DNA of 64,000 nucleotides from Chryseomonas sp014190935 (GCF_014190935.1 NZ_JACHVV010000003.1:124001-188000); one strand, 5' to 3'. Shown: positions 19,590 to 28,192, counted from the first letter of the stretch. Made by a program: numbers and translations. Notes: generated by a model not told the origin, from the sequence alone.

Positions 19590-20354
19590 ATGCGCCTTTC
19601 AGCCTGTTCCATCCTGCTTTGCGGACTGTTCGCCGCGGCTTCCAGCCAGGCCGACCTGCCGCCGCCGCTGCCACAGACGCTCACCTGGCATGTCCAGTTG
19701 AACGGCGTGCTGCAAAAGCCTAATCGCACCCTTTACGACATCGATCTCTATGACACCAGCAAGGCGGTGATCGCCAACCTGAAGGGCAATGGGAAGACGG
19801 TGATCTGCTATTTCAGCGCCGGCACCTGGGAAGACTGGCGGCCCGACGCCGCGCTCTATCCCAAGGCCGCCCTGGGCAAGGCGCTGGACGCCTGGCCGGG
19901 CGAACGCTGGCTGGACATTCGCCGCACCGACGTCCGCGCCTTGCTGGCCAAGCGGCTGGACCTGGCGGTGCAGAAGGGCTGCCAGGGGGTGGACCCGGAC
20001 AACGTCGACGGCTTCAGCAATCCCAATGGCCTCAAGCTGACCCGGGCCCAGCAACTGGACTTCCTCAACTGGCTGGCCGACGAAGCGCACAGGCGCAGTC
20101 TGCTGGTGGGCCTGAAGAACGCCGTGGACCTGGTGCCGAGCCTCTACACCAAGTTCGACTTCGCCCTCAACGAGAGTTGCTACGACTACGCCGAGTGCAA
20201 CGCCTACAGCTACTTCCGCACCCAGAAGAAGCCGGTGATGATCATCGACTACGGCCTCTACAGCACCAAGCGCTGCAGCCAGGCCAAGACCTCGGGCTAC
20301 AACCTGCAATTCTACCCGCTGTCGCTGGCGGCGCTGGGCACCGCCTGCAAGTAG
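19590..20354 (+). CDS. Secreted GH114-type glycosidase (endo alpha-1,4 polygalactosaminidase family)
   Basis: 254 residues: a signal peptide (MRLSACSILLCGLFAAASSQA), then a TIM-barrel domain of the endo-alpha-1,4-polygalactosaminidase family. Typical elements are TWHVQLNG, YDIDLYDTSK, VICYFSAGTWEDWRPD, WLDIRR, the acidic strand end GCQGVDPDNVDGF, and FALNESCYDYAEC. Known members cut galactosamine-rich polymers such as fungal galactosaminogalactan. The fold is related to the hydrolase domain of PelA encoded at the right end of this window, so Pel or another amino-sugar polymer is a possible substrate (inference). An upstream extension of 59 residues is open but lacks resemblance; the signal peptide fixes the start. 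Confidence 0.85.
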   Translation: MRLSACSILLCGLFAAASSQADLPPPLPQTLTWHVQLNGVLQKPNRTLYDIDLYDTSKAVIANLKGNGKTVICYFSAGTWEDWRPDAALYPKAALGKALDAWPGERWLDIRRTDVRALLAKRLDLAVQKGCQGVDPDNVDGFSNPNGLKLTRAQQLDFLNWLADEAHRRSLLVGLKNAVDLVPSLYTKFDFALNESCYDYAECNAYSYFRTQKKPVMIIDYGLYSTKRCSQAKTSGYNLQFYPLSLAALGTACK

Positions 20355-20362
20355 GGCGGCGC

Positions 20363-21238
20363 TCAGTCGAGACCGGCCTTCTTGTGCGATCTCTGCCCCA
20401 GCGCGATCCAGTCCAGATCGCCTTCGCCCTGGGCGACGGCCTCCAGCAGGTTGTCTCTCAGGACGCTGGCGAAGGGTAGCGGCACCGCCTTTTCCTGACC
20501 GGCCGCCAGGGCCAGGCCGACGTCCTTGAGTCCCAGGCTGAGCTTGAAGGCCGCCGGCGAGAACTTGCGCTCGGTCAGCAGGCGCCCGTAGTTCTGGTAC
20601 ACCGGCGCGGCGAACAGGGTGCTGGTAAGGATCTCCAGCAGCGCCGCCGGCTCCACGCCATAGCTGCGCGCCAGGGCGGTGCTTTCGCCCATGGTCTCGA
20701 TGGCGCTGGCGATCATGAAGTTGCCGGCGATCTTGACCACATTGGCCTGCCGCGGCTCCACGCCCACCGGCCAGGTCTTGCGCCCCAGCACATCGAGCAG
20801 CGGCTGGACCCGCGCGATCGCTTGCGGATCCCCCGCCACCACGATGTTGAGCTGGCCACTGGCGGCCACGTCGGTGCGCCCGAACACCGGCGCCGCCACG
20901 TAGCCCACGCCGGCCTCGGCATGGCGCGCGACCAGTTCGTCGACCAGGGCCACCGACAGGGTGGCCATGCTGACGTGAACCAGCCCGGCCCGCGCCCGCC
21001 GCAGGGCGCCGCTGTCGAGGATCACCTCGCGAGTGGCGGCGTCATTGGCCAGGATGCTGAAGACCACCTCGGTCTCGAAGGCCTCCGCGGGCGACGCCGC
21101 CGCGCGGGCGCCCTGCCCGACCAAGGCCTGGACCGGTTCCGGGGAGCGATTCCAGACCACCACCTCATGACGGGCCTTGAGCAGATTGGCCGCCATGCCC
21201 TGGCCCATGCCGCCCAGGCCGATGAATCCGATACGCAT
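20363..21238 (-). CDS. NAD(P)-dependent beta-hydroxyacid dehydrogenase family protein
   Basis: 291 residues of the 3-hydroxyisobutyrate dehydrogenase/6-phosphogluconate dehydrogenase-like family. The N-terminal Rossmann motif is GFIGLGGMGQGMAANLL, and the catalytic lysine region is NVVKIAGNFMIAS; the C-terminal helical domain follows. The substrate-binding motif (usually DAPVSGG) is altered to AAPVFGRTDVAASGQ, placing it among glyoxylate/succinic-semialdehyde-reductase-like members; the exact substrate is unknown. It converges with the GH114 gene, 8 bases apart. Confidence 0.87.
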   Translation of the reverse strand: MRIGFIGLGGMGQGMAANLLKARHEVVVWNRSPEPVQALVGQGARAAASPAEAFETEVVFSILANDAATREVILDSGALRRARAGLVHVSMATLSVALVDELVARHAEAGVGYVAAPVFGRTDVAASGQLNIVVAGDPQAIARVQPLLDVLGRKTWPVGVEPRQANVVKIAGNFMIASAIETMGESTALARSYGVEPAALLEILTSTLFAAPVYQNYGRLLTERKFSPAAFKLSLGLKDVGLALAAGQEKAVPLPFASVLRDNLLEAVAQGEGDLDWIALGQRSHKKAGLD

Positions 21239-21274
21239 AGCTTTGCCTCCTCGAGATGCGATGGATGCCGCCGG

Positions 21275-22261
21275 CTACAGCCAGCGGCGAAATTTGAACC
21301 AGGCATAGGGAATCAGCGCCGAGACCACCATGGCGCCCAGCGCCAGCGGATAGCCGAAATGCCAGTCCAGCTCCGGCATGACCTTGAAGTTCATGCCGTA
21401 GATGGTGCCCACCAGGGTCGGCGGCAGGAACAGCACCGAGGCGATGGTGAACACCTTGACGATGTTGTTCTGCTCCACGCTGATCAGGCCCAGGGTGGCG
21501 TCGAGCAGAAAGCCGATCTCGCCGTTCATCTTGGCCTGGTAGTCGCTCAGCGAGCGGACGTCGCGCTCCAGCGTCTTGAACCAGGTCTTGGCCGTGCCGG
21601 AGATCCAGGTGGCGCCCGCGCGTCGCAGGTAGGAGACGATGCGATTGATGCCCAGCAGACTCTCGCTGAGCTGGGCCAGCAGCTGGTTGCTGCGCCCCAG
21701 CTGCTTGACGATGGATTGCAGGTCGGTCTTGGGCTGCTGCTTTTCCTGATGGGGATCCAGGGGTTCGCGAAACACCGCCTTGGCCAGGCGATTGAGGTGC
21801 GCCTGCACCGATTCGAGGATGTCGGCCACCCGATCCACCAGGCTGTCCAGCAGGGAGGCGAAGATGACGTCGCTGCGACAGTGCTGCCGTGCCTGCTGCT
21901 GGGCCTTGCCGAGAAAGGCCTTGAAGGCGGCCAGCTCGGCGTAGCGCACCGTCACCAGCCACTCGGGCGTCAGCACGAAATTGACCACCGAGGCCTGCGG
22001 CTGGTGTTCACTGAAGCCGCTGACCACCGTGGTGGTAAGGTGCAGGGCCTGGTCGGTCTGGTAGAGTCGCGAGGACTCCTCGATCTCGGCGATCTCTTCC
22101 CGGGTGGGGATGTCCATCGCCAGCGCCTGTTCGAGATAGCGTTCCTCTGCCTCGCTGGGGTCGAGCAGATCGACCCAGAGCAGATCCACGGGCAGCGGGT
22201 CTCCCGGCGACAAGGGCTGCGCGACCAGCTCGTCGGCGGACAGGCGATAGCAGGTGATCAT
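21275..22261 (-). CDS. corA: CorA-family magnesium/cobalt transporter
   Basis: 328 residues, with a large cytosolic N-terminal domain and two C-terminal membrane helices. The first helix ends in the invariant pore motif GMN (GTIYGMNFKVMPEL). A long helical stretch with LLDSLVDRVADILESVQAHLNRL precedes it, as in CorA. The start is ATG 22261 (MITCYRLS); the further 19 codons upstream overlap the next gene's promoter and are not family-like. It is divergent from the small 92-residue gene. Confidence 0.93.
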   Translation of the reverse strand: MITCYRLSADELVAQPLSPGDPLPVDLLWVDLLDPSEAEERYLEQALAMDIPTREEIAEIEESSRLYQTDQALHLTTTVVSGFSEHQPQASVVNFVLTPEWLVTVRYAELAAFKAFLGKAQQQARQHCRSDVIFASLLDSLVDRVADILESVQAHLNRLAKAVFREPLDPHQEKQQPKTDLQSIVKQLGRSNQLLAQLSESLLGINRIVSYLRRAGATWISGTAKTWFKTLERDVRSLSDYQAKMNGEIGFLLDATLGLISVEQNNIVKVFTIASVLFLPPTLVGTIYGMNFKVMPELDWHFGYPLALGAMVVSALIPYAWFKFRRWL

Positions 22262-22316
22262 CGAGAAGACTCCAGGCCGGCATCGGGGGTCGCACTGTAA
22301 CAAAAGGTATCCAGAC

Positions 22317-22595
22317 ATGATTGACCACGCCGATGACGAAGAATCCTTTGTCTCCTCCCATCTAATCGAAGCGGTGGAGAATCAGCTCGCCGCCGGCGAG
22401 CCGGACTATGTCCAGGCCGTACTCAACAAGCTGACCCTGGTCGGCTATGACCGCGAGGAAGCGGTGCTGCTGATGGCCCAGGCGCTGTCCTTTGAGATCG
22501 CCGCCATGCTCGACGCCGACCGCCCCTTCGACGGCGCCCACTACGAGCGCCTGCTGCGGGCCCTGCCGGACCTGCCCGAGGTCGCGGACGACTAG
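22317..22595 (+). CDS. Conserved hypothetical protein (92 aa)
   Basis: A small, very acidic, probably helical cytosolic protein without signal or membrane segment. It starts at ATG 22317 and reads MIDHADDEESFVSSHLIEAV, later LNKLTLVGYDREEAVLLMAQALSFEIAAML. I recognise it only as the kind of small protein found beside corA in pseudomonads; function unknown. It is divergent from corA and convergent with rnk, with the two stop codons overlapping on CTAG at 22592-22595. Codon use resembles its neighbours, so it is likely a true gene. Confidence 0.7.
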   Translation: MIDHADDEESFVSSHLIEAVENQLAAGEPDYVQAVLNKLTLVGYDREEAVLLMAQALSFEIAAMLDADRPFDGAHYERLLRALPDLPEVADD

Positions 22596-22975
22596 GCCTC
22601 GGCCGGCTCCAGCGCCAGCAGCTCCACCTGCTGCTCCTTGCCACCCGGCACCGGCCAGCTGAGGTGCTCGCCGGGCGTCGCACCGAGCAGCGCGCTGCCG
22701 GCCGGCGCCAGCACCGAGACCCGGCCCTCGCCACCGGCGTCCTCCGGATAGACCAGCACCACCTGGTACTCCTTGCCGGTATCGGTCTCGCGGCAGCGTA
22801 CGCGCGAATTCATGGTGACCACCGCGCCGATCTCCTCGGGCGCCATCACCCGCGCCTGGGCCAGCTCCTCGTCCAGGGCCTCGGCCACCGGCCCGAATTC
22901 GGGCAGGGCGTCGAGCAGGCGTTCGAGACGGGGCAGATCGACGGCGGAAACGGTAATGGGCGATGCATGGCGCAT
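22592..22975 (-). CDS. rnk: Nucleoside diphosphate kinase regulator Rnk
   Basis: 127 residues: a short N-terminal helical part followed by the GreA/GreB-type C-terminal domain (VVTMNSRVRCRETDTGKEYQ, VYPEDAGG, SVLAPAGSALLGATPGEHLSWPVPGG). Rnk binds RNA polymerase in competition with Gre factors and influences nucleotide balance; in P. aeruginosa related genes are linked to AlgQ and alginate. ATG 22975 is preceded by CAGGAG. An upstream extension to 23071 is not family-like. Confidence 0.9.
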   Translation of the reverse strand: MRHASPITVSAVDLPRLERLLDALPEFGPVAEALDEELAQARVMAPEEIGAVVTMNSRVRCRETDTGKEYQVVLVYPEDAGGEGRVSVLAPAGSALLGATPGEHLSWPVPGGKEQQVELLALEPAEA

Positions 22976-23080
22976 GGCGGACTCCTGGAGGACGAGACGG
23001 TGCGATCCCAGCCGCGAGCGGCAGTGGACCACCGGGATGACGGGCGACGAGGGCCCAGCGGGAAGCCGCATGGAGGCGGC

Positions 23081-23109
23081 AAAAGAAAACGGCGCTCGAA
23101 AGGCGCCGT
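23081..23109 (-). terminator. Rho-independent terminator of cyaY
   Basis: On the minus strand a 7-bp GC stem (ACGGCGC/GCGCCGT at 23089-23095 and 23103-23109, 7-base loop) is followed by TTTTCTTTT. It lies about 60 bases downstream of the cyaY stop. This is the clearest intrinsic terminator in the window. Confidence 0.85.
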
Positions 23110-23166
23110 CGGGTCACGCTAGCACAGGGGTCTTGGCAGGGGTCAAGCCGCACCGACCGCAGGTCG

Positions 23167-23496
23167 TCAGAGCCCGGGCAGGGCCACGCTCTCGCCGGTC
23201 TGCTCCAGGGTCACCCGCACCAGCAGCGCACCGAGGGTCTCGGACGAAGTGTCGCAGATCCAGCTCTGGCCATCCCAGTCGAAGTGATAGCCACCCGACC
23301 GCGCCGCCACCCAGAGCTGCACCAGTGGTGGCTGGCGGCTGAGAATGACCTGGCTGCCGTTGTCGAACTTGATCGTCAGCACGCCGCCGGCATTTTCCAG
23401 ATCGAGGTCCAGACCGCTGTCGTCATAGGCGTCTTCGACCTGGCGCTGGGTCTGGTCGACGAGGTGATGGAATTGCGCTTCGCTGAGCCGGCTCAT
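23167..23496 (-). CDS. cyaY: Frataxin-like iron donor CyaY
   Basis: 109 residues, the family length. Binds iron and modulates Fe-S cluster assembly with IscS. The acidic first helix (residues about 18-33, VEDAYDDSGLDLDLENAGGVLTI in sequence order) forms the iron-binding surface, and WVAARSGGYHF and DTSSETLGALL complete the alpha-beta fold. Divergent from lppL, as in P. aeruginosa. Confidence 0.93.
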   Translation of the reverse strand: MSRLSEAQFHHLVDQTQRQVEDAYDDSGLDLDLENAGGVLTIKFDNGSQVILSRQPPLVQLWVAARSGGYHFDWDGQSWICDTSSETLGALLVRVTLEQTGESVALPGL

Positions 23497-23624
23497 GACG
23501 ATCCTCGAAAGAAGGGAAAGAATCGCCGCACGGTAGCGGGCCGCCCAGATGACGTCCAGTCGCGGCTGCTTCAGGCAGCTGCGCTTCAGCCATCCGGGCG
23601 TGTCAAAGAGTCGCTCAACCCCGT

Positions 23625-23630
23625 TATACT
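23625..23630 (+). promoter_or_regulatory. Probable -10 box of the lppL-lysA operon
   Basis: TATACT, 36 bases upstream of the lppL start, matches 5 of 6 bases of the sigma-70 -10 consensus. The surrounding stretch to the start is AT-rich. A clear -35 at 16-18 bases is not seen. Confidence 0.45.
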
Positions 23631-23666
23631 CGGTGCAATATTATCTTTTCGCATAGGTTTAGCGTC

Positions 23667-23792
23667 ATGAAGCGCCTGTCTCTCCTCTTCATCGCCTGCG
23701 CCTGCCTGCTGGCCGGCTGCGGTCAGAAAGGCCCGCTGTACCTGCCCGACGACCAGAAAGCCGCCAAAGAACACCGCCACGACGTGTTCTAA
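23667..23792 (+). CDS. lppL: Small lipoprotein LppL (YifL/LptM-like)
   Basis: A 41-residue outer-membrane lipoprotein. The signal peptide ends in the lipobox LLAGC (Cys18), followed by the family hallmark GQKGPLYLPDD and a short charged tail. Proteins of this family (E. coli YifL/LptM) assist maturation of the LPS translocon LptD. It stands directly before lysA, ten bases apart, the universal pseudomonad arrangement. It is too short for most gene finders, but the match is unmistakable. Confidence 0.92.
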   Translation: MKRLSLLFIACACLLAGCGQKGPLYLPDDQKAAKEHRHDVF

Positions 23793-23801
23793 GGAGCCAC
23801 C

Positions 23802-25049
23802 ATGGAAGTCTTTGCTGTCCGTGCAGGTGAACTGCATGCGGAAGGGGTAGCCCTGAGCGCCGTGGCGCAGAAATTCGGCACCCCCGCCTACGTTTATTCG
23901 CGAGCGCACATCGAGGGCCAGTACCGCGCCTATACCGATGCGCTGGCCGGTCTGCCACACCTGGTCTGCTTTGCCGTCAAGGCCAACTCCAACCTCGGCG
24001 TGCTCAATGTCCTGGCCCGCCTCGGCGCCGGCTTCGACATCGTTTCCCGCGGTGAACTGGAGCGCGTCCTGGCCGCCGGTGGCGATCCGCACCGGGTGGT
24101 GTTCTCCGGGGTCGGCAAGACCCGTGACGACATGCGCCGCGCCCTGGACGTCGGCGTGCACTGCTTCAACGTCGAGTCCACCGACGAGCTGGAACGGCTG
24201 CAACAGGTGGCCGCGGAGCGGGGTGTGGTCGCGCCGATCTCGCTGCGGGTCAATCCCGACGTCGATGCCGGTACCCACCCCTACATCTCCACCGGCCTCA
24301 AGGAAAACAAGTTCGGCATCGACATCGCCGACGCCGAGGCGGTCTACGCCCGCGCCGCCGAGCTGCCGAATCTGCGGATCCTCGGGGTGGATTGCCACAT
24401 CGGCTCCCAGCTCACCACCCTGCCGCCCTTCCTCGACGCCCTCGACCGCCTGCTGGCGCTGATCGATCGCCTCGCCGAGCGCGGTATCGTCCTGCGCCAT
24501 CTGGATCTCGGTGGCGGCCTGGGCGTGCGCTATCGCGACGAGCAGCCGCCGCTGGCGGGCGACTACATCCAGGCCATCCGCGAACGCATCGCCGGGCGCA
24601 ACCTGACCCTGGTGTTCGAACCCGGCCGCTTCATCGTCGCCAACGCCGGCATCCTGCTGACCCGCGTGGAATACCTCAAGCACACCGCCCACAAGGACTT
24701 CGCCATCGTCGACGCGGCGATGAATGACCTGATCCGTCCGGCGCTGTACCAGGCCTGGATGGCGGTGGAACCGGTGGCCGCGCGCCAGGGCGACGCCCGC
24801 CGCTACGACCTGGTCGGCCCCATCTGCGAGACCGGCGACTTCCTCGCCAAGGACCGCGAGCTGGTCCTGGCCGAAGGCGATCTGCTGGCCATCCGCTCCG
24901 CCGGGGCCTATGGCTTCACCATGAGTTCCAACTACAACACCCGTGGCCGTGCGGCCGAGGTGATGGTGGATGGCGACCAGGCGCACCTGGTCCGTCGGCG
25001 CGAGACGCTGGAAGAACTCTTCGCAGGCGAGAGCCGGCTGCCGGCCTGA
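23802..25049 (+). CDS. lysA: Diaminopimelate decarboxylase
   Basis: 415 residues, PLP-dependent, fold type III. Decarboxylates meso-diaminopimelate to lysine in the cytosol. The PLP lysine lies in CFAVKANSN, with HIGSQ, the phosphate-binding LGGGLGVRY, EPGRFIVANAG, and the second-subunit motif GPICETGDFLA followed by AYGFTMSSNYN. ATG 23802 follows AAGGAGCCACC. Operon with lppL upstream and dapF downstream. Confidence 0.96.
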   Translation: MEVFAVRAGELHAEGVALSAVAQKFGTPAYVYSRAHIEGQYRAYTDALAGLPHLVCFAVKANSNLGVLNVLARLGAGFDIVSRGELERVLAAGGDPHRVVFSGVGKTRDDMRRALDVGVHCFNVESTDELERLQQVAAERGVVAPISLRVNPDVDAGTHPYISTGLKENKFGIDIADAEAVYARAAELPNLRILGVDCHIGSQLTTLPPFLDALDRLLALIDRLAERGIVLRHLDLGGGLGVRYRDEQPPLAGDYIQAIRERIAGRNLTLVFEPGRFIVANAGILLTRVEYLKHTAHKDFAIVDAAMNDLIRPALYQAWMAVEPVAARQGDARRYDLVGPICETGDFLAKDRELVLAEGDLLAIRSAGAYGFTMSSNYNTRGRAAEVMVDGDQAHLVRRRETLEELFAGESRLPA

Positions 25050-25059
25050 GGGGAGCTCC

Positions 25060-25890
25060 ATGCAACTGCGCTTCACCAAGATGCACGGTCTGGGCAACGA
25101 CTTCATGGTCCTCGACCTGATCAGCCAGCACGCGCACATCCAACCCAAGCACGTCCGTCTGTGGGGTGACCGCAAGACCGGGGTCGGCTTCGACCAGCTG
25201 CTGATCGTCGAGACCCCCAGCACCCCGGACGTGGACTTTCGCTATCGCATCTTCAACGCCGATGGCTCCGAGGTCGAACAGTGCGGCAACGGTGCCCGCT
25301 GCTTCGCCCGCTTCGTCTTCGACAAGCGCCTGACGGTCAAGAAGCAGATCCGCGTCGAAACCCGTGGCGGCATCATCGAGCTGCTGCTCAAGGGTGATGG
25401 CCAGGTCCGCGTCGACATGGGCGCACCGCGCCTGCAGGCGGCCGAGATCCCCTTCATCGCCGAGGCGGAGACCCTGAGTCATGCCGTCCAGGTCGAGGGC
25501 GAGACGGTCGAGCTGGCGGTGGTCTCCATGGGCAATCCCCATGGCGTGCTGCGGGTCGCCGACGTCGACCAGGCGCCGGTACTGACCCTCGGCCCCAAGC
25601 TGGAGTGCCATCCGCGCTTTCCGCAAAAGGCCAACATCGGCTTCCTGCAGATCATCGATGCCCAGCGCGCCCGCCTGCGGGTCTGGGAACGTGGCGTCGG
25701 CGAGACCCGCGCCTGCGGCACCGGCGCCTGCGCCGCCGCGGTAGCCGGTATCCGCCAGGGCTGGCTGAAATCGCCGGTCAGCATCGAACTGCCGGGCGGC
25801 CTGCTCAACATCGAGTGGGACGGCGTCGGTCAACCGGTGCTCATGACCGGTCCGGCCACCCGTGTCTACGAAGGCCAGGTAAGAGTATGA
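25060..25890 (+). CDS. dapF: Diaminopimelate epimerase
   Basis: 276 residues. Interconverts LL- and meso-diaminopimelate using two cysteines, both visible: NADGSEVEQCGNGARCF and ETRACGTGACAAAVAG. The N-terminus MQLRFTKMHGLGNDFMVLD is invariant and fixes the start at 25060, with GGGGAG ahead of it. It is 10 bases behind lysA, and its stop overlaps the next start (ATGA). Confidence 0.96.
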   Translation: MQLRFTKMHGLGNDFMVLDLISQHAHIQPKHVRLWGDRKTGVGFDQLLIVETPSTPDVDFRYRIFNADGSEVEQCGNGARCFARFVFDKRLTVKKQIRVETRGGIIELLLKGDGQVRVDMGAPRLQAAEIPFIAEAETLSHAVQVEGETVELAVVSMGNPHGVLRVADVDQAPVLTLGPKLECHPRFPQKANIGFLQIIDAQRARLRVWERGVGETRACGTGACAAAVAGIRQGWLKSPVSIELPGGLLNIEWDGVGQPVLMTGPATRVYEGQVRV

Positions 25891-26573
25891 GCGACACCCC
25901 CGAACTGACCGCGGACCAGATCGCCGACTGGCTGCTGGACCATCCGCACTTCTTCGCCGATCGCGAAGAGCTGCTGGCGGAGATGCGCGTGCCCCACCAG
26001 CGGGGCACCGCCATCTCCCTGGTCGAGCGGCAACTCGGCCTGCTGCGCGATCGCAACGGCGAGATGCGCCATCGCCTGACCCACCTGATGGACGTGGCGC
26101 GGGACAACGACCGGCTGTTCGACAAGACCCGTCGGCTGATCATCGGCCTGCTCGACGCCAACAGCCTCGAAGAGGTGATAGGCACCGTCGAGGACAGCCT
26201 GCGCCATGAATTCAAGGTCCCCTACGTCGGCCTCATCCTGTTCCACGAGCATCCCCTGCCGGTCGGCCGCAGCGTCACGCCCGCCGAGGCACAAAAGGTG
26301 ATCGGCGGCCTGCTGGGCGGCGAGAAGACCACCAGCGGTGTCCTGCGCGCCCACGAACTGGCCTTCCTGTTCGGCGACTCGGCCAAGGAAGAGGTCGGTT
26401 CCGCGGCCGTCGCCGCCCTCTCCCACCAGGGTCTGCATGGCGTCCTGGCGATCGGCAGCCCCGATCCCCAGCACTATCGCAGCAGCCTGGGCACGCTGTT
26501 CCTGAGCCACGTGGCGGAAGTCCTGGCGCGGGTACTGCCGCGCTTTCCCGTCCCCTTGCGTACGGTGCGCTGA
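25887..26573 (+). CDS. DUF484 family protein
   Basis: 228 residues: an N-terminal helix-rich part (ADWLLDHPHFFADREELLAEMRVPHQRGTAIS in sequence order), a coiled region (VERQLGLLRDRNGEMRHRL) and a C-terminal GAF-like domain. DUF484 proteins always sit between dapF and xerC in gammaproteobacteria, but their function is unknown. The start overlaps the dapF stop as ATGA (25887-25890). Confidence 0.93.
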   Translation: MSDTPELTADQIADWLLDHPHFFADREELLAEMRVPHQRGTAISLVERQLGLLRDRNGEMRHRLTHLMDVARDNDRLFDKTRRLIIGLLDANSLEEVIGTVEDSLRHEFKVPYVGLILFHEHPLPVGRSVTPAEAQKVIGGLLGGEKTTSGVLRAHELAFLFGDSAKEEVGSAAVAALSHQGLHGVLAIGSPDPQHYRSSLGTLFLSHVAEVLARVLPRFPVPLRTVR

Positions 26574-26588
26574 GCCCGGGAGCGGAGC

Positions 26589-27482
26589 ATGCAGGTCCAG
26601 CTCGATGCCTATCTCGACCACCTGCGGCTGGAGCGCCAGGTTTCGCCACACACGCTCGACGGCTACCGGCGCGACCTGCGCAAGCTGCTGACCTTCGTCG
26701 AAGCCGAAGGCCTGAGCGACTGGGGCAGCCTGGACAGTCGCCGCCTGCGCGCCCTGATCGCCCAGCTGCATCGGGCCGGCGCCTCCAGTCGCAGCCTGGC
26801 GCGGCTGCTATCGGCCTGCCGCGGCTTCTATCTCTACCTGATCCGTGAAGGCCACTGCAGCCAGGATCCGGCTCATGGACTCACGCCCCCCAAGGCGCAG
26901 AAGGCCCTGCCCAAGGTGCTCGACGTCGACCGCTCCATGCAGCTGCTCGATGGCGCCGTGGAGGACGACTTCCTCGGCCTGCGTGATCAGGCGCTGCTGG
27001 AGCTCTTCTACAGCTCCGGGCTGCGCCTCTCCGAGCTGGTGGGGCTGGACCTCGCGGATGTGGACCTGGCCCAGGGGCTGGTCCAGGTGCGCGGCAAGGG
27101 CAACAAGGAGCGGGTGCTGCCCATCGGCAGCAAGGCCCGGGACGCCCTGGAAGCCTGGCTCAAGGTCCGGCTCCAGGCCGCACCACGCGACGACGCCCTG
27201 TTCATCGGTCAGCGCGGTCTGCGCCTGACGCCCCGCGCGGTACAGCTGCGGGTGCGCGAGGCCGGCGTGCGCGAACTGGGCCAGCACCTGCATCCGCACA
27301 TGCTCAGGCACAGCTTCGCCAGCCACATGCTCAGCGCCTCCGGCGATCTGCGCGCGGTCCAGGAGCTGCTCGGCCATGCCGACATCGCCACCACCCAGAT
27401 CTACACCCACTTGGACTTCGGCCAGCTCGCCGAGGTCTATGACAAGGCGCACCCCCGCGCCAAGCGCAAGGCCAGCCGATGA
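26589..27482 (+). CDS. xerC: Tyrosine recombinase XerC
   Basis: 297 residues. Works with XerD at dif to resolve chromosome dimers. An N-terminal SAM-like core-binding domain (YLDHLRLERQVSPHTLDGYRRDL in sequence order) precedes the catalytic domain with the arginine in SSGLRLSELVGL, the lysine turn GKGNKERVLPIG, HMLRHSFASH and GHADIATTQIYTHL carrying the tyrosine nucleophile. Housekeeping recombinase, not a phage integrase, judging by its dapF-DUF484-xerC-HAD setting. Confidence 0.95.
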   Translation: MQVQLDAYLDHLRLERQVSPHTLDGYRRDLRKLLTFVEAEGLSDWGSLDSRRLRALIAQLHRAGASSRSLARLLSACRGFYLYLIREGHCSQDPAHGLTPPKAQKALPKVLDVDRSMQLLDGAVEDDFLGLRDQALLELFYSSGLRLSELVGLDLADVDLAQGLVQVRGKGNKERVLPIGSKARDALEAWLKVRLQAAPRDDALFIGQRGLRLTPRAVQLRVREAGVRELGQHLHPHMLRHSFASHMLSASGDLRAVQELLGHADIATTQIYTHLDFGQLAEVYDKAHPRAKRKASR

Positions 27483-28192
27483 CGATTCGCCTCGTGACCT
27501 TCGACCTCGACGACACCCTCTGGGAAATCGCGCCGGTCATCCACTCCGCCGAAGCCCTGCTGCGCGACTGGTTCGCCGCCTCCGCGCCGCGGCTGGGCAA
27601 CGTGCCGGTCGAGCACCTCTGGGCGATCCGCGATCGCCTGCTGCAGCAGGACGCCGGTCTCAAGCACCGGGTCAGCGAGATGCGCCGCCGGGTCATCCAT
27701 CAGGCGCTGCTCGATGCCGGCTATGGCGAACCCGAGGCCGCCCAGCTGGCCGAAGCGGGCTTCGCGGTCTATCTGGCCGCTCGCCAGCAGGTCACCCTGT
27801 TCGACGACGTCCACCCCACCCTGGAACGCCTCGCCGATCGCTATACCCTGGGGGTGCTGACCAATGGCAATGCGGACGTCCAGACCATCGGCCTGGCCGA
27901 CTACTTTCGCTTCGCCCTGAATGCCGAGCAGCTGGGCGTCGGCAAACCCGACCCCACGCCCTTCCGCGAGGCCCTGCGCCTCACCGGCATCGCCGCCGAT
28001 GCCACCGTGCACGTGGGCGATAACCCCGTGGACGATGTCGCCGGTGCCCAGCGCGCTGGCATCCGCGCCGTCTGGTTCAATCCCTTGCAGAACCCCTGGC
28101 AGGGTCCTGGCAAGCCGGATGCGGAGATCCGCAGTCTGAGCGAACTTCCTTCCCTGCTGGAAGGTTGGTCGGGCACGCCGGGAAATCAGTAA
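27479..28192 (+). CDS. HAD superfamily hydrolase (YigB-like)
   Basis: 237 residues. HAD motif I DLDDTLWEIAP (the two catalytic aspartates near residues 10 and 12), motif II LTNGNAD, motif III lysine in GKPDPTPF and motif IV HVGDNPVDDVAGAQ are all present. E. coli YigB, in the same gene order, dephosphorylates FMN and sugar phosphates. The start overlaps the xerC stop (ATGA at 27479-27482). Last gene of the core operon. Confidence 0.92.
   Translation: MTIRLVTFDLDDTLWEIAPVIHSAEALLRDWFAASAPRLGNVPVEHLWAIRDRLLQQDAGLKHRVSEMRRRVIHQALLDAGYGEPEAAQLAEAGFAVYLAARQQVTLFDDVHPTLERLADRYTLGVLTNGNADVQTIGLADYFRFALNAEQLGVGKPDPTPFREALRLTGIAADATVHVGDNPVDDVAGAQRAGIRAVWFNPLQNPWQGPGKPDAEIRSLSELPSLLEGWSGTPGNQ

Noticed and set aside
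26589..27482. xerC considered as the integrase of a mobile element
   Set aside because: It sits in the universal dapF-DUF484-xerC-HAD operon, and no attachment repeats or element genes follow.
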